From Trichodelitschia bisporula (Eukaryota; Ascomycota; Dothideomycetes; Phaeotrichales; Phaeotrichaceae), in NCBI GenBank assembly GCA_010356995.1, contig ML996687.1:1583148-1647147 (forward strand): 64,000 nt of DNA. Direction: 5' to 3'. Below are positions 23,351 through 32,917 of the stretch, one piece after another (the first letter of the stretch is position 1; every line of letters starts with the position of its first letter). The notes under the pieces were generated by a model. That model did not search any database, was not told the DNA's origin, and saw only the letters and a program-made list of their open reading frames with translations. Made by a program: the position numbers and the translations under genes.

Positions 23351-24115
23351 CTACTTTTGTCCTCCCTCCGACACAGGCCGTTGGCCTGCACTTTTCGCAT
23401 CAACATCGAGGACCTGCTGCACCCGTTCCTCAAACGCCTCAATCATGACGGCAGCAATCCTGCTAGTGACAGCGGCACTCATGGCACTGTACAGGGGGTT
23501 CGAGAACTGGAATTCAATGGCCAGGCTCACTTCAGTATGCTCTTTAGCGGGAGAATCGGTGTCCAGCCTTTGGGAAAGAGCCAAAGAGGAGTTGGGTTCG
23601 CGGAGCAGCGGCCGCACAGTCCAGCGAGTAAGAAGGTGGGTGAGAATCCCCTCTGCTTTTAAGTTGGTATTCTTTGAGTCGGCTTCGGCGAGAGAGTGGT
23701 GTTGAATGTCTCCGGGGGGCAGGGTGGTTTGGGAGGCCCCACCAACTGCCTCCACGACCTTTCCGGGAACGCAATAGATGCGGGAGGTGAACGTCTCTTG
23801 GATGCCCCCCCAGCCGACAACGAGACGTGCTTCCGAAGGCCAACGACGGCCAGTGTGAGCGTCCGGATGCGACCAGCGCGTGACGACACTGCTTGCGCAG
23901 TAAGGAAGGAACGCAGAGTACTGTGGGACGTCGGCGATGACGGCGTATATGGCTGATGATGGGTATGGCAAAGTACGAGTAGCCTCGAGATTTTGACGAG
24001 GTGTTGGTACCGATAAGAATGTGCGTGGGGTTTGCGACGGGCGGTATTTCGGAGGCAGAGTACGGAATGGACGCACTGCGCTTGCAGGAGACGAGAGAAG
24101 ACAAGGGCCCCTCAT
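23351..24115 (-). CDS. COQ10: Coenzyme Q-binding protein COQ10 (START/polyketide-cyclase fold)
   Basis: A single exon of 254 residues. The first 45 residues are rich in Arg, Ser and Pro and lack acidic residues, as expected for a mitochondrial presequence. The conserved core starts at ATRTLPYPSSAIYAVIADV and PQYSAFLPYCASSVV, the START-like entry seen in COQ10 and bacterial RatA. It continues with an amphipathic beta region (GWGGIQETFTSRIYCVPG) and ends with a long C-terminal helix (AVTSRIAAVMIEAFEERVQ). COQ10 binds coenzyme Q in the inner mitochondrial membrane and is needed for its use in respiration and for efficient CoQ synthesis. Between core strands there is a loop of about 60 residues (GGASQTTLPPGDIQHHSLAE onward) that is longer than in yeast, a usual feature of filamentous fungi. 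The gene is divergently paired with the tRNA methyltransferase gene. Confidence 0.88.
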   Translation of the reverse strand: MRGPCLLSSPASAVRPFRTLPPKYRPSQTPRTFLSVPTPRQNLEATRTLPYPSSAIYAVIADVPQYSAFLPYCASSVVTRWSHPDAHTGRRWPSEARLVVGWGGIQETFTSRIYCVPGKVVEAVGGASQTTLPPGDIQHHSLAEADSKNTNLKAEGILTHLLTRWTVRPLLREPNSSLALSQRLDTDSPAKEHTEVSLAIEFQFSNPLYSAMSAAVTSRIAAVMIEAFEERVQQVLDVDAKSAGQRPVSEGGQK

Positions 24116-24584
24116 AGCTCGTATGGTGGATTAAAGAAGGACAGAGACGCTCGGGAAATGAGAGCAAGGCAAAGGTGACGAAGGGAGGTAGTGGAAAGGA
24201 GGAGTAGGAGGAAGAAGAGGTACAAGTACTTTTGGCATGCTAGGACGCGATTTTTACATGGCAATTGAAGGACTTGGGACAAGATTCGCAAGATGATCAA
24301 GGAACAACAACGCCTCCACAGCCGCTAGCCTCTCGTGAGCTGACATCACGGGTTAGACCCCTGGACCCTTGCCTCCAGTAAGTTGCTACCCGTAGAGCTG
24401 TTTAATAGCAAGCTTAGGCTCTCCTTACCTATAATATCTTATCGATAGTCCCCCACCTTCATGTCCTCCCAAAATTTCCACCTCGACCTTCTGTACAAGT
24501 AAACTATCCGTCCCCTTTCCAAAGCAAAAGATAAACTCTGACTTTCTGCATACTTTGCGCTCTCTCTCCTCTAACACTCACTCT
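24116..24584. promoter_or_regulatory. Bidirectional promoter between COQ10 and the tRNA methyltransferase
   Basis: A 469-nt spacer between two divergent start codons must hold both promoters. The plus-strand side just before 24,585 is C/T-rich (CTTTGCGCTCTCTCTCCTC), typical of a fungal transcription start. No TATA box stands out. Confidence 0.5.
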
Positions 24585-25882
24585 ATGCAATCCTCAACCA
24601 GTCCGGCGCCCCAGGTGGCTGGAACTCAGCGCAAACAACTCTCCAACGGCATGCAACACATGCGTGCGGTTGTAACAGTGCCAGAGCCCACGGCTGACGA
24701 CGACGCGTCTGCTTATGGTGTGCCAGGCTACATACAGCCCGTCCGTCAGCCCCGAACCGATGCTCCCCCAAACTCAGAGAAGCGGCGCGATCCCTTCCAG
24801 TTTGGCTCCCGCGTGCTCGAGGAGGGCCATGACATCTTCGAGTTCAACGCGTGGGATCACGTAGAGACGGATGATGCTTACAAGGAGTTTGCTGAGACTC
24901 AATATGCCATGCAAAGAGAGACTCCGGTTAGCGAGTTTGACAAAAGTAGCCCTCCGTCGCTTCTCCCTCGGTTGTTATCGCTGATCAAGTGTTCGTAGAG
25001 AGATTCAACGATCAGCCCGAAAAATGGTGGAATAAGTTCTATGCCAACAACGCGGCAAACTTCTTCAAGAATCGCAAATGGCTGGCCCATGAATTCCCAG
25101 TGCTCGTATCGTTGACGAAACCCGATGCTCCGGCAACCGTCATCCTGGAAGTCGGTGCCGGCGCCGGCAACACAGCATTCCCCATCCTCGCCCTAAACCA
25201 AAACCCACATCTCCGAATCCATGCTTGCGACTTTTCGAAGAAAGCTGTCGAGCTCATACGGAACAATGAAGCTTACAACAATCCGGCAGCTGTCGGCCAC
25301 ATTGAAGCTTCAGTATGGGACATTGCGAGCCCACCCGACCCTGTTAGCTCGGTGCCTTGTCTACCAGAAGGCGTTGCTCCCGGGAGTGTTGACATTGTCA
25401 TGCTTATATTCATCTTCTCGGCTTTGGCGCCATCTCAATGGACTCAGGCCGTTCGGAATGTCTGGCACGTGTTGAAGCCTGGGGGTGTGGTGCTGTTCCG
25501 CGACTATGGGAGAGGAGATTTGGCGCAGGTTCGATTCAAGAAAGGCAGATGGATGGAAGAAAACTTCTATGTACGAGGAGACGGGACGAGAGTCTACTTT
25601 TTCGACGAGGGGGAATTGCAACAGATTTGGGCAGGGCAGGAAGACGAGACCCACAACGACAAGACGCTACAAATCGACCTCGCATCTCTGGCTCTTGAAG
25701 GGTCTGATGACAACAAGAGCACAGATGATGCGGACAAGCCTGAGGAGTCAAGCGATTCAACTGCTCGGCCAAAGTTCCACGTCATGGAATTTGGTGTAGA
25801 CCGACGCATGTTGGTGAACCGCCAACGAAGGCTGAAGATGTATCGGTGCTGGATGCAAGCCCGCTTCCATAAGCCAGAATGA
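24585..25882 (+). CDS. tRNA (cytosine-32)-N3 methyltransferase (Trm140/METTL2/6 family)
   Basis: Two exons (24585-24945, 24999-25882) give 414 residues. The SAM pocket is motif I ILEVGAGAGNTAFP (near 170) followed by HACDFSKKAVELIR. Family-specific blocks are DKKRFNDQPEKWWNKFY, NFFKNRKWLAHEFP, DIVMLIFIFSALAP, LKPGGVVLFRDYGRGDLAQVRF, and the C-terminal VMEFGVDRRMLVNRQRRLKMYRCWMQ. These identify the enzyme that makes 3-methylcytidine at position 32 of Thr/Ser tRNAs. The intron donor was set at 24,946 (A|GTAGCC) because joining to TTCGTAG|AG restores FDKKRFND; other joins shift frame. Unlike yeast Abp140 there is no actin-binding N-terminus, only about 80 polar residues. There is a low-complexity acidic insert (EGSDDNKSTDDADKPEESS) before the C-terminal block. 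Likely cytosolic. Confidence 0.92.
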
Positions 25883-26431
25883 TGACTTCCAGCTGTACCC
25901 GTACGAGTAGCGATACCGTGCTTACTACTGACCATGTAGATATAGAGCATATATCGTATTACAGATTACACCTTTTCAGCAGTGCTAACTTTTCATGTGC
26001 GTGGGAGCACTGGATTCTGGGTTACTTCGTACGTGGTCATGGTTTTGTTGGTTTTTTGCTGCTCTTTGGGCATCCGCCAATTGGGTCGATCCGGTGGTTT
26101 CTGTCCGATCGCCGTTTCCCTGCCATCGGCGAAGCAGACGGCCCGTGCATACCGTAGGAGCCACAAAGCTTGGCCAGCGTACCTATGACGTTATCTCACA
26201 GCCTGGGCTGGGAAAGCGCAAACCGGGCCCTAGAAAGTGCTTGCCGGTTACAGCTTTGCTCCGTCTGGCTCTAGAAAGCTCCGCGAAACTCTTTCATTGA
26301 TCATCGCTTGCTGCCTCACGGAACTACCCACTTACCCCTCACATACCCCCAAACGCCTCTTCTCCTAACAACACATTCACTTGCGTTTTCTCCATCGTCT
26401 CGCTGCTGCGCTTGCAGCCCCCCCCGCCATC
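25883..26431. other. Intergenic spacer, 549 nt
   Basis: 3' UTR of the methyltransferase and promoter of the trehalose-synthase subunit gene. The last 120 nt before the start codon are C/T-rich (TACCCACTTACCCCTCACAT). I saw no clear CCCCT stress elements on the plus strand beyond ACCCCTCAC. Confidence 0.4.
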
Positions 26432-29263
26432 ATGCCCGTCTTTGTGTGCTCCTTGTACGTAGCCCTTAAGATGTCGTTTGTGTCACCCCTAGTCCTGACA
26501 TCCGGCGCAGGTTTCTGCCGTACACGGTTAACTTCCATGACCTGCCTACAGCGGCCCAGCGGCCCAGCGCGCCGGTTCGTATGGGTAGCAGGACCGAAAC
26601 GACGTTGCTCGGTGCTCAAACACCTCCCCCGAAGACACCTGCAGCCGGCACCGATGCCGAAGATTTCTTCTCTCAGGTGCCACCGAGCGCTCTAGCTCAT
26701 CTTGCTCGCGGCAGTGACCCGCGTTCACTGGTCCGAAGTGACTCTCATATTGCTGAATGGGGACGCGCACTTCACTTGAACCAACCGCCCTCCAGGGCTG
26801 AGGCTCTTCCGCCTTCCATGATCCTCGGTTATGGTTCGCCGCCCAATGGCGAAGAGGAGCAGCAAGCTGTGCCCAAGAAGAAGCCCTCCAAGTCCGGCAA
26901 AGGTCCTCGCCCTACCAGTCACGAGCGTCGCTGGGCCACCGAGTGGACCATTGAACCTGCCGAGCAGGGCAATGGCGGTCTCGCCAATGCTGTTCGGATG
27001 ACGCAGCAGTCCGGAGATATTGAGGAGACTCTGTGGCTTGGAACTGTCGGGTTCCCAACGGATTCGCTCGAGAGCAGCACGAAGGAGGAGATTGCCGAGA
27101 AGCTGGAATCCGAATACAACTCGATTGCCGTGTACATCAGCGACAACGACTTGGATGGCCATTACTCTCACTACTGCAAGACCATACTTTGGCCCGTCTT
27201 TCACTACCAGATCCCCGATCACCCAAAGAGCAAGGCGTATGAGGATCATTCCTGGGTCTATTACGTGAACCTGAACCGGGCCTTTGCGGACAGCATCGTC
27301 AAGAACTACAAGCGCGGTGACACGATCTGGATCCATGACTACCATCTGCTCCTCGTGCCAGCGATGGTCCGGGAAAAGCTCCCCGATGCCGAGATCGGCT
27401 TCTTTCTCCATGCGGCGTTCCCTTCGTCGGAAGTGTTCCGCTGCCTCGCTTTCCGGAGAAAGCTGCTAGAAGGCATGCTTGGGGCCAATGTTGTCTTGTT
27501 TCAGAATGACGAGTATAAGGAGCACTTTTTAACCACCTGCAGCCGCTTGCTCAACGTTGAGGCCACCCTCAGCGGCGTCCAGCTGGATGATCACTTGGTA
27601 AATGTAGGGTCCGTGCCAATTGGCATTGACCCCGAAGGGCTGGACCAGGCTCGCCAGGACCCGGCGGTGACGGAGTGGGTGAAGGTCATGGAGGAGCGGT
27701 ACAAGGGGAAGAAGCTGATTGTCGCGCGCGACAAGCTGGATAACATCCGCGGTGTAAGGCAGAAGTTGCTGGCTTTCGAGCTGTTCCTCAACAAGTATCC
27801 CGAATGGCGCGACAAGGTCGGTGTTGCATGTTCCAGATGAGGCGGTGCTGACATACGGCAGGCTGTTCTGATTCAAGTGGCAACTTTCGTCTCAGACAAT
27901 CCCCAGCTTTCGGCTACGGTCTCGGACATTGTCACTCGCATCGATTCCCAGTACTCTAGTCTGGCACATCAACCTCTGGTCTTCCTGCGTCAGGACATCG
28001 CCTTCCCTCAGTATCTGGCCCTCTTGTCGGTCGCGGATGCCTTGATGATCACTAGCCTCCGCGAGGGCATGAATCTCACTAGCCATGAGTTTGTGATATG
28101 CCAGGATGGCAAACTCGGGGGTAAGAAGCACGGACCTGTTATTCTGAGCGAGTTCACAGGGAGTGCTGCCATCTTTGGCCGCTATCATCTGTCCGTGAAC
28201 CCTTGGGACTACCAGCAATGTGCCAACGCGATCAAGACGGCTCTCGAAATGGGCCCTGAGGAGAAGGCGCGCCGCTTCGAGGGACTTCACGACGTGGTTC
28301 TGCACCAAACGGGGAAGCACTGGTGTGAGCAGCTCAATGCTCGGCTGAGGAACGCGTACGAGGAGCATTACCGGCGTGACACCATGTCGATTCCGCGACT
28401 CTCAGCGAGCCAGCTGAGTGATAAGTACCGCAAGTCCAAGGAGCGCCTCTTCATACTTGATTACGAAGGCACCCTGACATCACTCGGAGCCCCTGCCAGC
28501 ATACACCTTGCTAGTCCGCAGCGTGTCATCGATGCTTTGAATGATCTACTCTCCGATGAGAAGAACATTGTGTACATCATGAGTGCACGCATGCCGGAGG
28601 AACTGGATAAACTCTTCGACCGTGTTCCTGGAGTTGGCAAAATTGCCGAAAACGGCTGTTTCGTGCAGGAGCCTTTTACCAAGTGGAAAGCCTTCCCTGA
28701 CCTGGCAAAGATGGAAGAATGGAAGGAGCCTGTCAAGACCATTCTGAAGTACTACCGTGACCGCATCGAAGGTAGTTCCATCGAGGAGCGGTACTGCTCG
28801 CTGGTGTTCCGATATGGAAAGGCGGAAGACGCCGAAGGGGCAGCTCGCCAGGCCGGTGACTGTGCCAATCATATCAATGATGCTTGCGGCAGCCAAAATA
28901 TCCGCGCAGTTCCTCTCGACAAGTCCGTGACCATTGAGCCTCTGCAGTGGAGCAAAGGTAGCGCTGCTACCCACGTCTTCGACCGGATCAAGGCGAAACA
29001 TGGCTCTGGAGATGTACCCGACTTTCTGTTCGTCGCTGGAGACGACCGGGAAGATGAGGCCATATTCCGGTGGGCTAATGGATTGGCCAAGAGCCGGAAA
29101 GTGCAGTACGTAACGACGGTGACCGTTGGAAAGCGCAACACGGAAGCGATGGCGACCCTCACACAGGGCACGAGTGGTGAGTGAGCTGATTACGACGTGG
29201 ACTTGTACGCTGACATCTCTAGGTCTGTTATCTGTGCTCCAGCGTCTCTCTCGCATCCGCTAA
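26432..29263 (+). CDS. Trehalose-phosphate synthase complex subunit, Tps3/Tsl1-like (GT20 + HAD)
   Basis: Four exons (26432-26454, 26511-27816, 27862-29176, 29223-29263) give 894 residues. The first exon is just 23 nt and encodes MPVFVCSL, which continues as FLPYTVNFHDLP; the last exon is 41 nt. Residues about 150-610 form a GT20 glycosyltransferase domain (YNSIAVYISDNDLDGHYSHY, DTIWIHDYHLLLVP, FFLHAAFPSSEVFRCL, REGMNLTSHEF). Residues about 640-885 form a HAD phosphatase-like domain (LFILDYEGTLTSLGAP, GKIAENGCFV, FLFVAGDDREDEAIFRWANG). The phosphate-site segment reads VARDKLDNIRG where active enzymes have DRLDYxKG, and the HAD motif reads D-Y-E-G-T rather than D-x-D-G-T. Both sites therefore look non-catalytic, as in the yeast regulatory subunits Tsl1/Tps3. 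It likely scaffolds the trehalose complex in the cytosol. The N-terminal 120 residues are low-complexity with a Lys-rich patch. Confidence 0.9.
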
Positions 29264-29732
29264 AGCTCGGAGCTGGTCCGTAATGGCGGCGATCACTAAT
29301 GATTCCTATCTTCTGAAGCCGTCATGGCCATGCAATTGGGGGGGTAGAAGGGTTAGCGGGAAATTAGAGCGTACCTAATTAGATACCGTAGTTCCATGTG
29401 TGCCGAAACAATAATGACACCCTTGCATACATGACAGTTACGTGCAAGAGCGGGAAGCTTGGGAAACTGGCATGTAAGGAGAATTGACCCGATGGTATTG
29501 ACTAAACCTCAAAGCTCGTAATGCACACGTCTGGCCAAGCAAGAGCCAGTGCTTTGCTGTTGCAGTATGAACGTCTGTCCCATCCCTCGTGAGGCTGAAA
29601 TATGTGCTCGAGGCTGCACGGCACGGGCCGACGTTCTGCCGAGAGGTCTGCGCAAAAAGTTGACGTCCGCAACGCAAGCCATCGCAATTGCGTACCTCAT
29701 AATCTACCCCTATCAAAAGTGGATCACCCAGG
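29264..29732. other. Intergenic spacer, 469 nt
   Basis: Holds the 3' UTR of the trehalose gene and the promoter of the mitoribosomal gene. A G-run (GGGGGG) lies at 29,340-29,345. No gene is seen; overlapping frames do not look coding. Confidence 0.4.
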
Positions 29733-30848
29733 ATGAGTTTGCGGGGGATATGTCAGCGTCTTCGGCCGCAGTTCTCGGGTGTGGTAAGTTTGCCCAATTC
29801 GCCTCATGATCCAAGTTAACCGGAGCGCTCCAAGAGACAACTATCACAAGTCGCCGGCAGTTCGCAACAGCCCCGGGGCTTGCTCCAGGTTCCGCCGCTC
29901 AGGGATGAAGAGATTCTTCAAAGATATGGGATTCCCGGGCTCTACGGCAAGGAGACATTTAAGATAGCGTGGTACGATTGGCAGGGACAGATGGTGCGGA
30001 GGATCAACGACTTGACTGCTGGTATGCCGCGCCAACGTCGAACACCAAGGAGCAATGGCTAATTACTGCAATAGAGGGAACCTTAGCACACAAAGACCCG
30101 AAGACTATCCTCTTGCAGACGGCACGAGACCCCCAGCAGGCCGCTCTGTTCAACTATGCTTCCATGGCCTGGAACAATCATTTCTACTTCGACAAAATCG
30201 TTAGTCACCCTGCGTAGCCTAGAAACGGCTTTGAGTTTATGTCGCTGACTTTCTGCGTAGAACATCCGCGCGGAGGAGGGAGACCACAACCAGCCGATTC
30301 CCATACCAATTGAGCTTGAAAGGGAACTCGTTCGCGACTTTTCCTCGATCGAGAGCCTCCGGACCGAATTACTGGCAACGGCATATTCTATGTTCGGACC
30401 AGGCTTCGTATGGCTGGTCCGATCTGCGCTGGCCCACAAGAACTCAACGCACCGTTGGTTCATCCTTACTACCTACCTCGCCGGGTCCCCACTCGCCGGT
30501 GCACATAACCGCCTCCAACCGGTCGATATGAACACACAAAACCCGGCGAGCGGACTCACACGGGAAGATGTGCTGCGTCAGTCAACGCCTCAGAACTACG
30601 TCGGAAGCTTCGGGGGTTATGGGCCCAAGCCGCGAGTCAGCTATGGTGGTATCGAGGTTGTGCCTTGTCTGTGTGTCAACACCTGGCAACACGCTTGGAT
30701 GTTCGACTGGACTCTCGCGGGGAAGATGGAATTCCTGGAAGCTTGGTGGGAAAGAGTCGAGTGGAATCGCGTGGCACAGGCAGTCAACCTCAGAACGGAG
30801 ACTAGGAGTGGCGATCTGGCTTACATGGGCACGAATGGAAGCACTTAG
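29733..30848 (+). CDS. Mitochondrial 37S ribosomal protein with Fe/Mn-SOD fold (mS42/mS43 family)
   Basis: Four exons (29733-29783, 29835-30021, 30075-30199, 30261-30848) give 316 residues. The first exon encodes [17 protein letters not shown], a basic presequence, and joins in phase to [22 protein letters not shown]. This start was chosen because it is the only upstream ATG whose donor (GTG|GTAAGT) restores the frame. The body follows the SOD alpha-hairpin and alpha/beta domains: [61 protein letters not shown], and [16 protein letters not shown]. In true SODs the last block is D-x-W-E-H; here Asp is Asn and Glu is Gln, and the N-terminal His ligand is absent. That fits fungal mitoribosome proteins Rsm26/Mrp1, which kept the fold but not the metal site. 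Which of the two paralogues this is I cannot say firmly. Confidence 0.88.
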
Positions 30849-31228
30849 ACGATATGAGTGTAAGCCTACTGTACTATATGTTTGCGAAGCCGCCTGTGCG
30901 ATGCTTTTGCCTGTGAATTTGCTTTTGGGCTGCGTGATGATTGATGATGACCTAGACGCGTTACCCGCCCGCCAAAAGCCAGTTGTGCGGCTGGCGTCTG
31001 GCAACCGGACTAGGATGGGCCGGGGGTTCCGGGGGTGCTTGGACACCTCCGCCTGCGCCCACTTGCTCTCCGTCACTCCTTGCACGCGATTCTCCGCAAC
31101 GGCAACAACAAAGTCGCAACCCCAAGCCGCAACCCCTTTATCTCCTCAGCGATAAAGCAACTGCCTCAAAGCCTTTCTGGACTCCCCTTTTCCGTGACTG
31201 AGTGCGCACCATCTCAACAGCCAAATCC
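30849..31228. other. Intergenic spacer, 380 nt
   Basis: 3' UTR of the mitoribosomal gene and promoter of the CUE-domain gene. A C/T-rich stretch at 31,050-31,110 precedes the start codon. Nothing else is recognised. Confidence 0.4.
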
Positions 31229-31840
31229 ATGTCCGACCAGCAGCAGTCGTTCAGCTTGCCACAGCTTGCCGTCTTGCTCGTCATCGGCTTTCTTGTGCTA
31301 CGGTGGATCCTCTGGCCTTCGGACCGGAATGCTCAGCGCCCGCCAGGGTGGAGCAATACCCGCACAAGAGGGGTCAACCCCGCACATGTTGAGCAGATCG
31401 CGCAGATGTTTCCGCAGCTGAGCCGGCGAGATATCATATGGGATCTGCAGCGCAACGGTGGCAACGTTGGAGAGACGACTGAGCGAGTGTTGAGCGGACG
31501 AGGGTTGGAAGTGGTGAGTGCTCGTGAACTGGGCCTTTTGGTTTAAAGGACCACCCTGACTTCTAGACAGCCGCCGCCCACGTTTCAACCGCCGCTAGCA
31601 GCACCCAGCCCACAAGCTGCGTCAGCGAACCCATCGGACCCTAAGCTACCGGCACAACCAGATCTCATTACTCGGTACAACCTCGCATCCAAACTTGCGA
31701 CGGCGCCAGAAGATGCGCAGTCAGACTTGGGGCAGAAGTCAGGGTGGTCTCACAACAAGGAGGAAAGGCAGCGGCTGTTGCAGAAACGGAGAGAGGAAAT
31801 GATACTGGCGGCGAGGAGGAGATTGGAGGCGAAGGGTTGA
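31229..31840 (+). CDS. ER membrane CUE-domain protein (Cue1/Cue4-like)
   Basis: Two exons (31229-31513, 31571-31840) give 184 residues. An N-terminal membrane helix (LPQLAVLLVIGFLVLRWILW) at about 10-29 is followed by a short linker. A CUE domain follows at about 52-93 (VNPAHVEQIAQMFPQLSRRD, then NGGNVGETTERVLSG), with the Met-Phe-Pro and Leu-type signature of the ubiquitin-binding face. The second exon is Pro/Ala-rich (PPPTFQPPLAAPSP) and ends in a charged helix (KEERQRLLQKRREEM) that resembles the E2-recruiting tail of Cue1. Acceptor 31,570 was chosen because the nearer AG at 31,566 leads to a stop. Cue1 anchors the E2 Ubc7 at the ER for degradation of misfolded proteins; that role is inferred from layout. 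It converges on the FAR-17a gene with only 105 nt between stop codons. Confidence 0.85.
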
Positions 31841-31945
31841 TATATGGTACAAGAGTCTTTTCTGGTGGAGTTCTATTGGATACAGGTACATGGCTTGTCA
31901 CTAAGACGCATACATGGGAGGTTATATGGCAATTATCGGACTTCC

Positions 31946-32917
31946 TCATTCGCGCTTTGTGCGCCCCGCTTCCAGGCTGCCATTCACGCGACTGTAGAGC
32001 CATTGCAAAGCCCATGTGCTGAGAGCCATGCTCAGAGCGCTCGTGGCAAACAGGACAATGCGTGACGGTGGGTCGAGCAGCTCAAAGATGGGGTAGGGGT
32101 AGAAACCATTGTAGCTGAAGCACAACTCAATCCAGAACCAGTAGCCGAAGGCAATGGTGCTGCTGAGGGCAATGACGGGAAGGGCGGCGACTGTCGAAGG
32201 TGGCGAGAAGAAGAGCATATCGGCAGTCAGGGCGACAGCGGGCGCGACATGGAAGCACCAGTCGACGATTATATCAAGAGGCGGCGCCCATTCCGGCACC
32301 ACAAGTTTGGGGTCAATCTGGCCATGTCAATTGCGTGCGGAAAGCAGCGGGGGGAAGGGGGTTGGACGAACGGCTCGGAGGCCCCAGTACAGCAAGCTGA
32401 TCAGAACCTCGAGCGGGGCGCTCGCGACAGACAGAATATTCTTCCACGCAAACAGGCGTGGCGAGAGTGTGACGTCGGCGAGTAGCCCGCACGTAAACGA
32501 GGCCGTTGAAATTCTACTGGGGGTCAGGGGAGTCGATCAAGCACTCGTGTTAGGCAACCCACGAAAGCCCAATGATGGTCAAATATTGCATGTGCCAGCC
32601 ATAGGAGTCATTGCTGCCGAAGTTAGCTTTGTGTCGGCAAGGAAGTTTTCAGTTTCGTACATTGGGTTGGGGGTTACGAGAAGGCTCGCGCTACGGTTAG
32701 CAAGGTTCGAGGGGGAGTTCTGGGCCTCACTGTCTATAGCCATAGGCGAAAACAGCTTCTGTCAGTTAGTGGCAGAGCATGAGCAAAAGATGGGGGTCTT
32801 GTCACCTAAGCCAGATGCATGAAGCAAGGCCGAAAGGCCTCGTGACGGAGACTCCAGACACTGGAGCGCGTGCCTTTGGGCCAGCGATGGCGAAGAAGCT
32901 AAGCTTGAGGGCGGCAT
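31946..32917 (-). CDS. FAR-17a/AIG1-like multi-pass membrane protein
   Basis: Six exons (32917-32806, 32758-32731, 32690-32661, 32613-32563, 32516-32372, 32317-31946) join in phase to give 245 residues. Two internal exons are only 28 and 30 nt, and introns are 40-54 nt. The conserved core reads SLLVTPNPINDSYGWHMQYL, then TIIGLSRISTASFTCGLLAD, RLFAWKNILSVASAPLEVLI, LLYWGLRAIDPKLVVPEWAP, and CFHVAPAVALTADMLFFSPP. About six hydrophobic helices are visible. The family (AIG1/ADTRP in animals) contains threonine hydrolases of branched fatty-acid esters with a Thr/His active pair; the conserved Thr in the TIIG/TFT-type helix and the His of CFHVAP are the likely counterparts. In fungi the substrate is not settled. 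Likely ER or other internal membrane. The exon chain was assembled from phase, donor/acceptor words and family similarity; the smallest introns are the least certain. Confidence 0.82.

Noticed and set aside
29836-29892. [13 protein letters not shown] reading that looks like a mitochondrial presequence
   Set aside because: It is in the wrong frame for the following VPPLRDEE block. The frame used by exon 29,733-29,783 joins without any shift.
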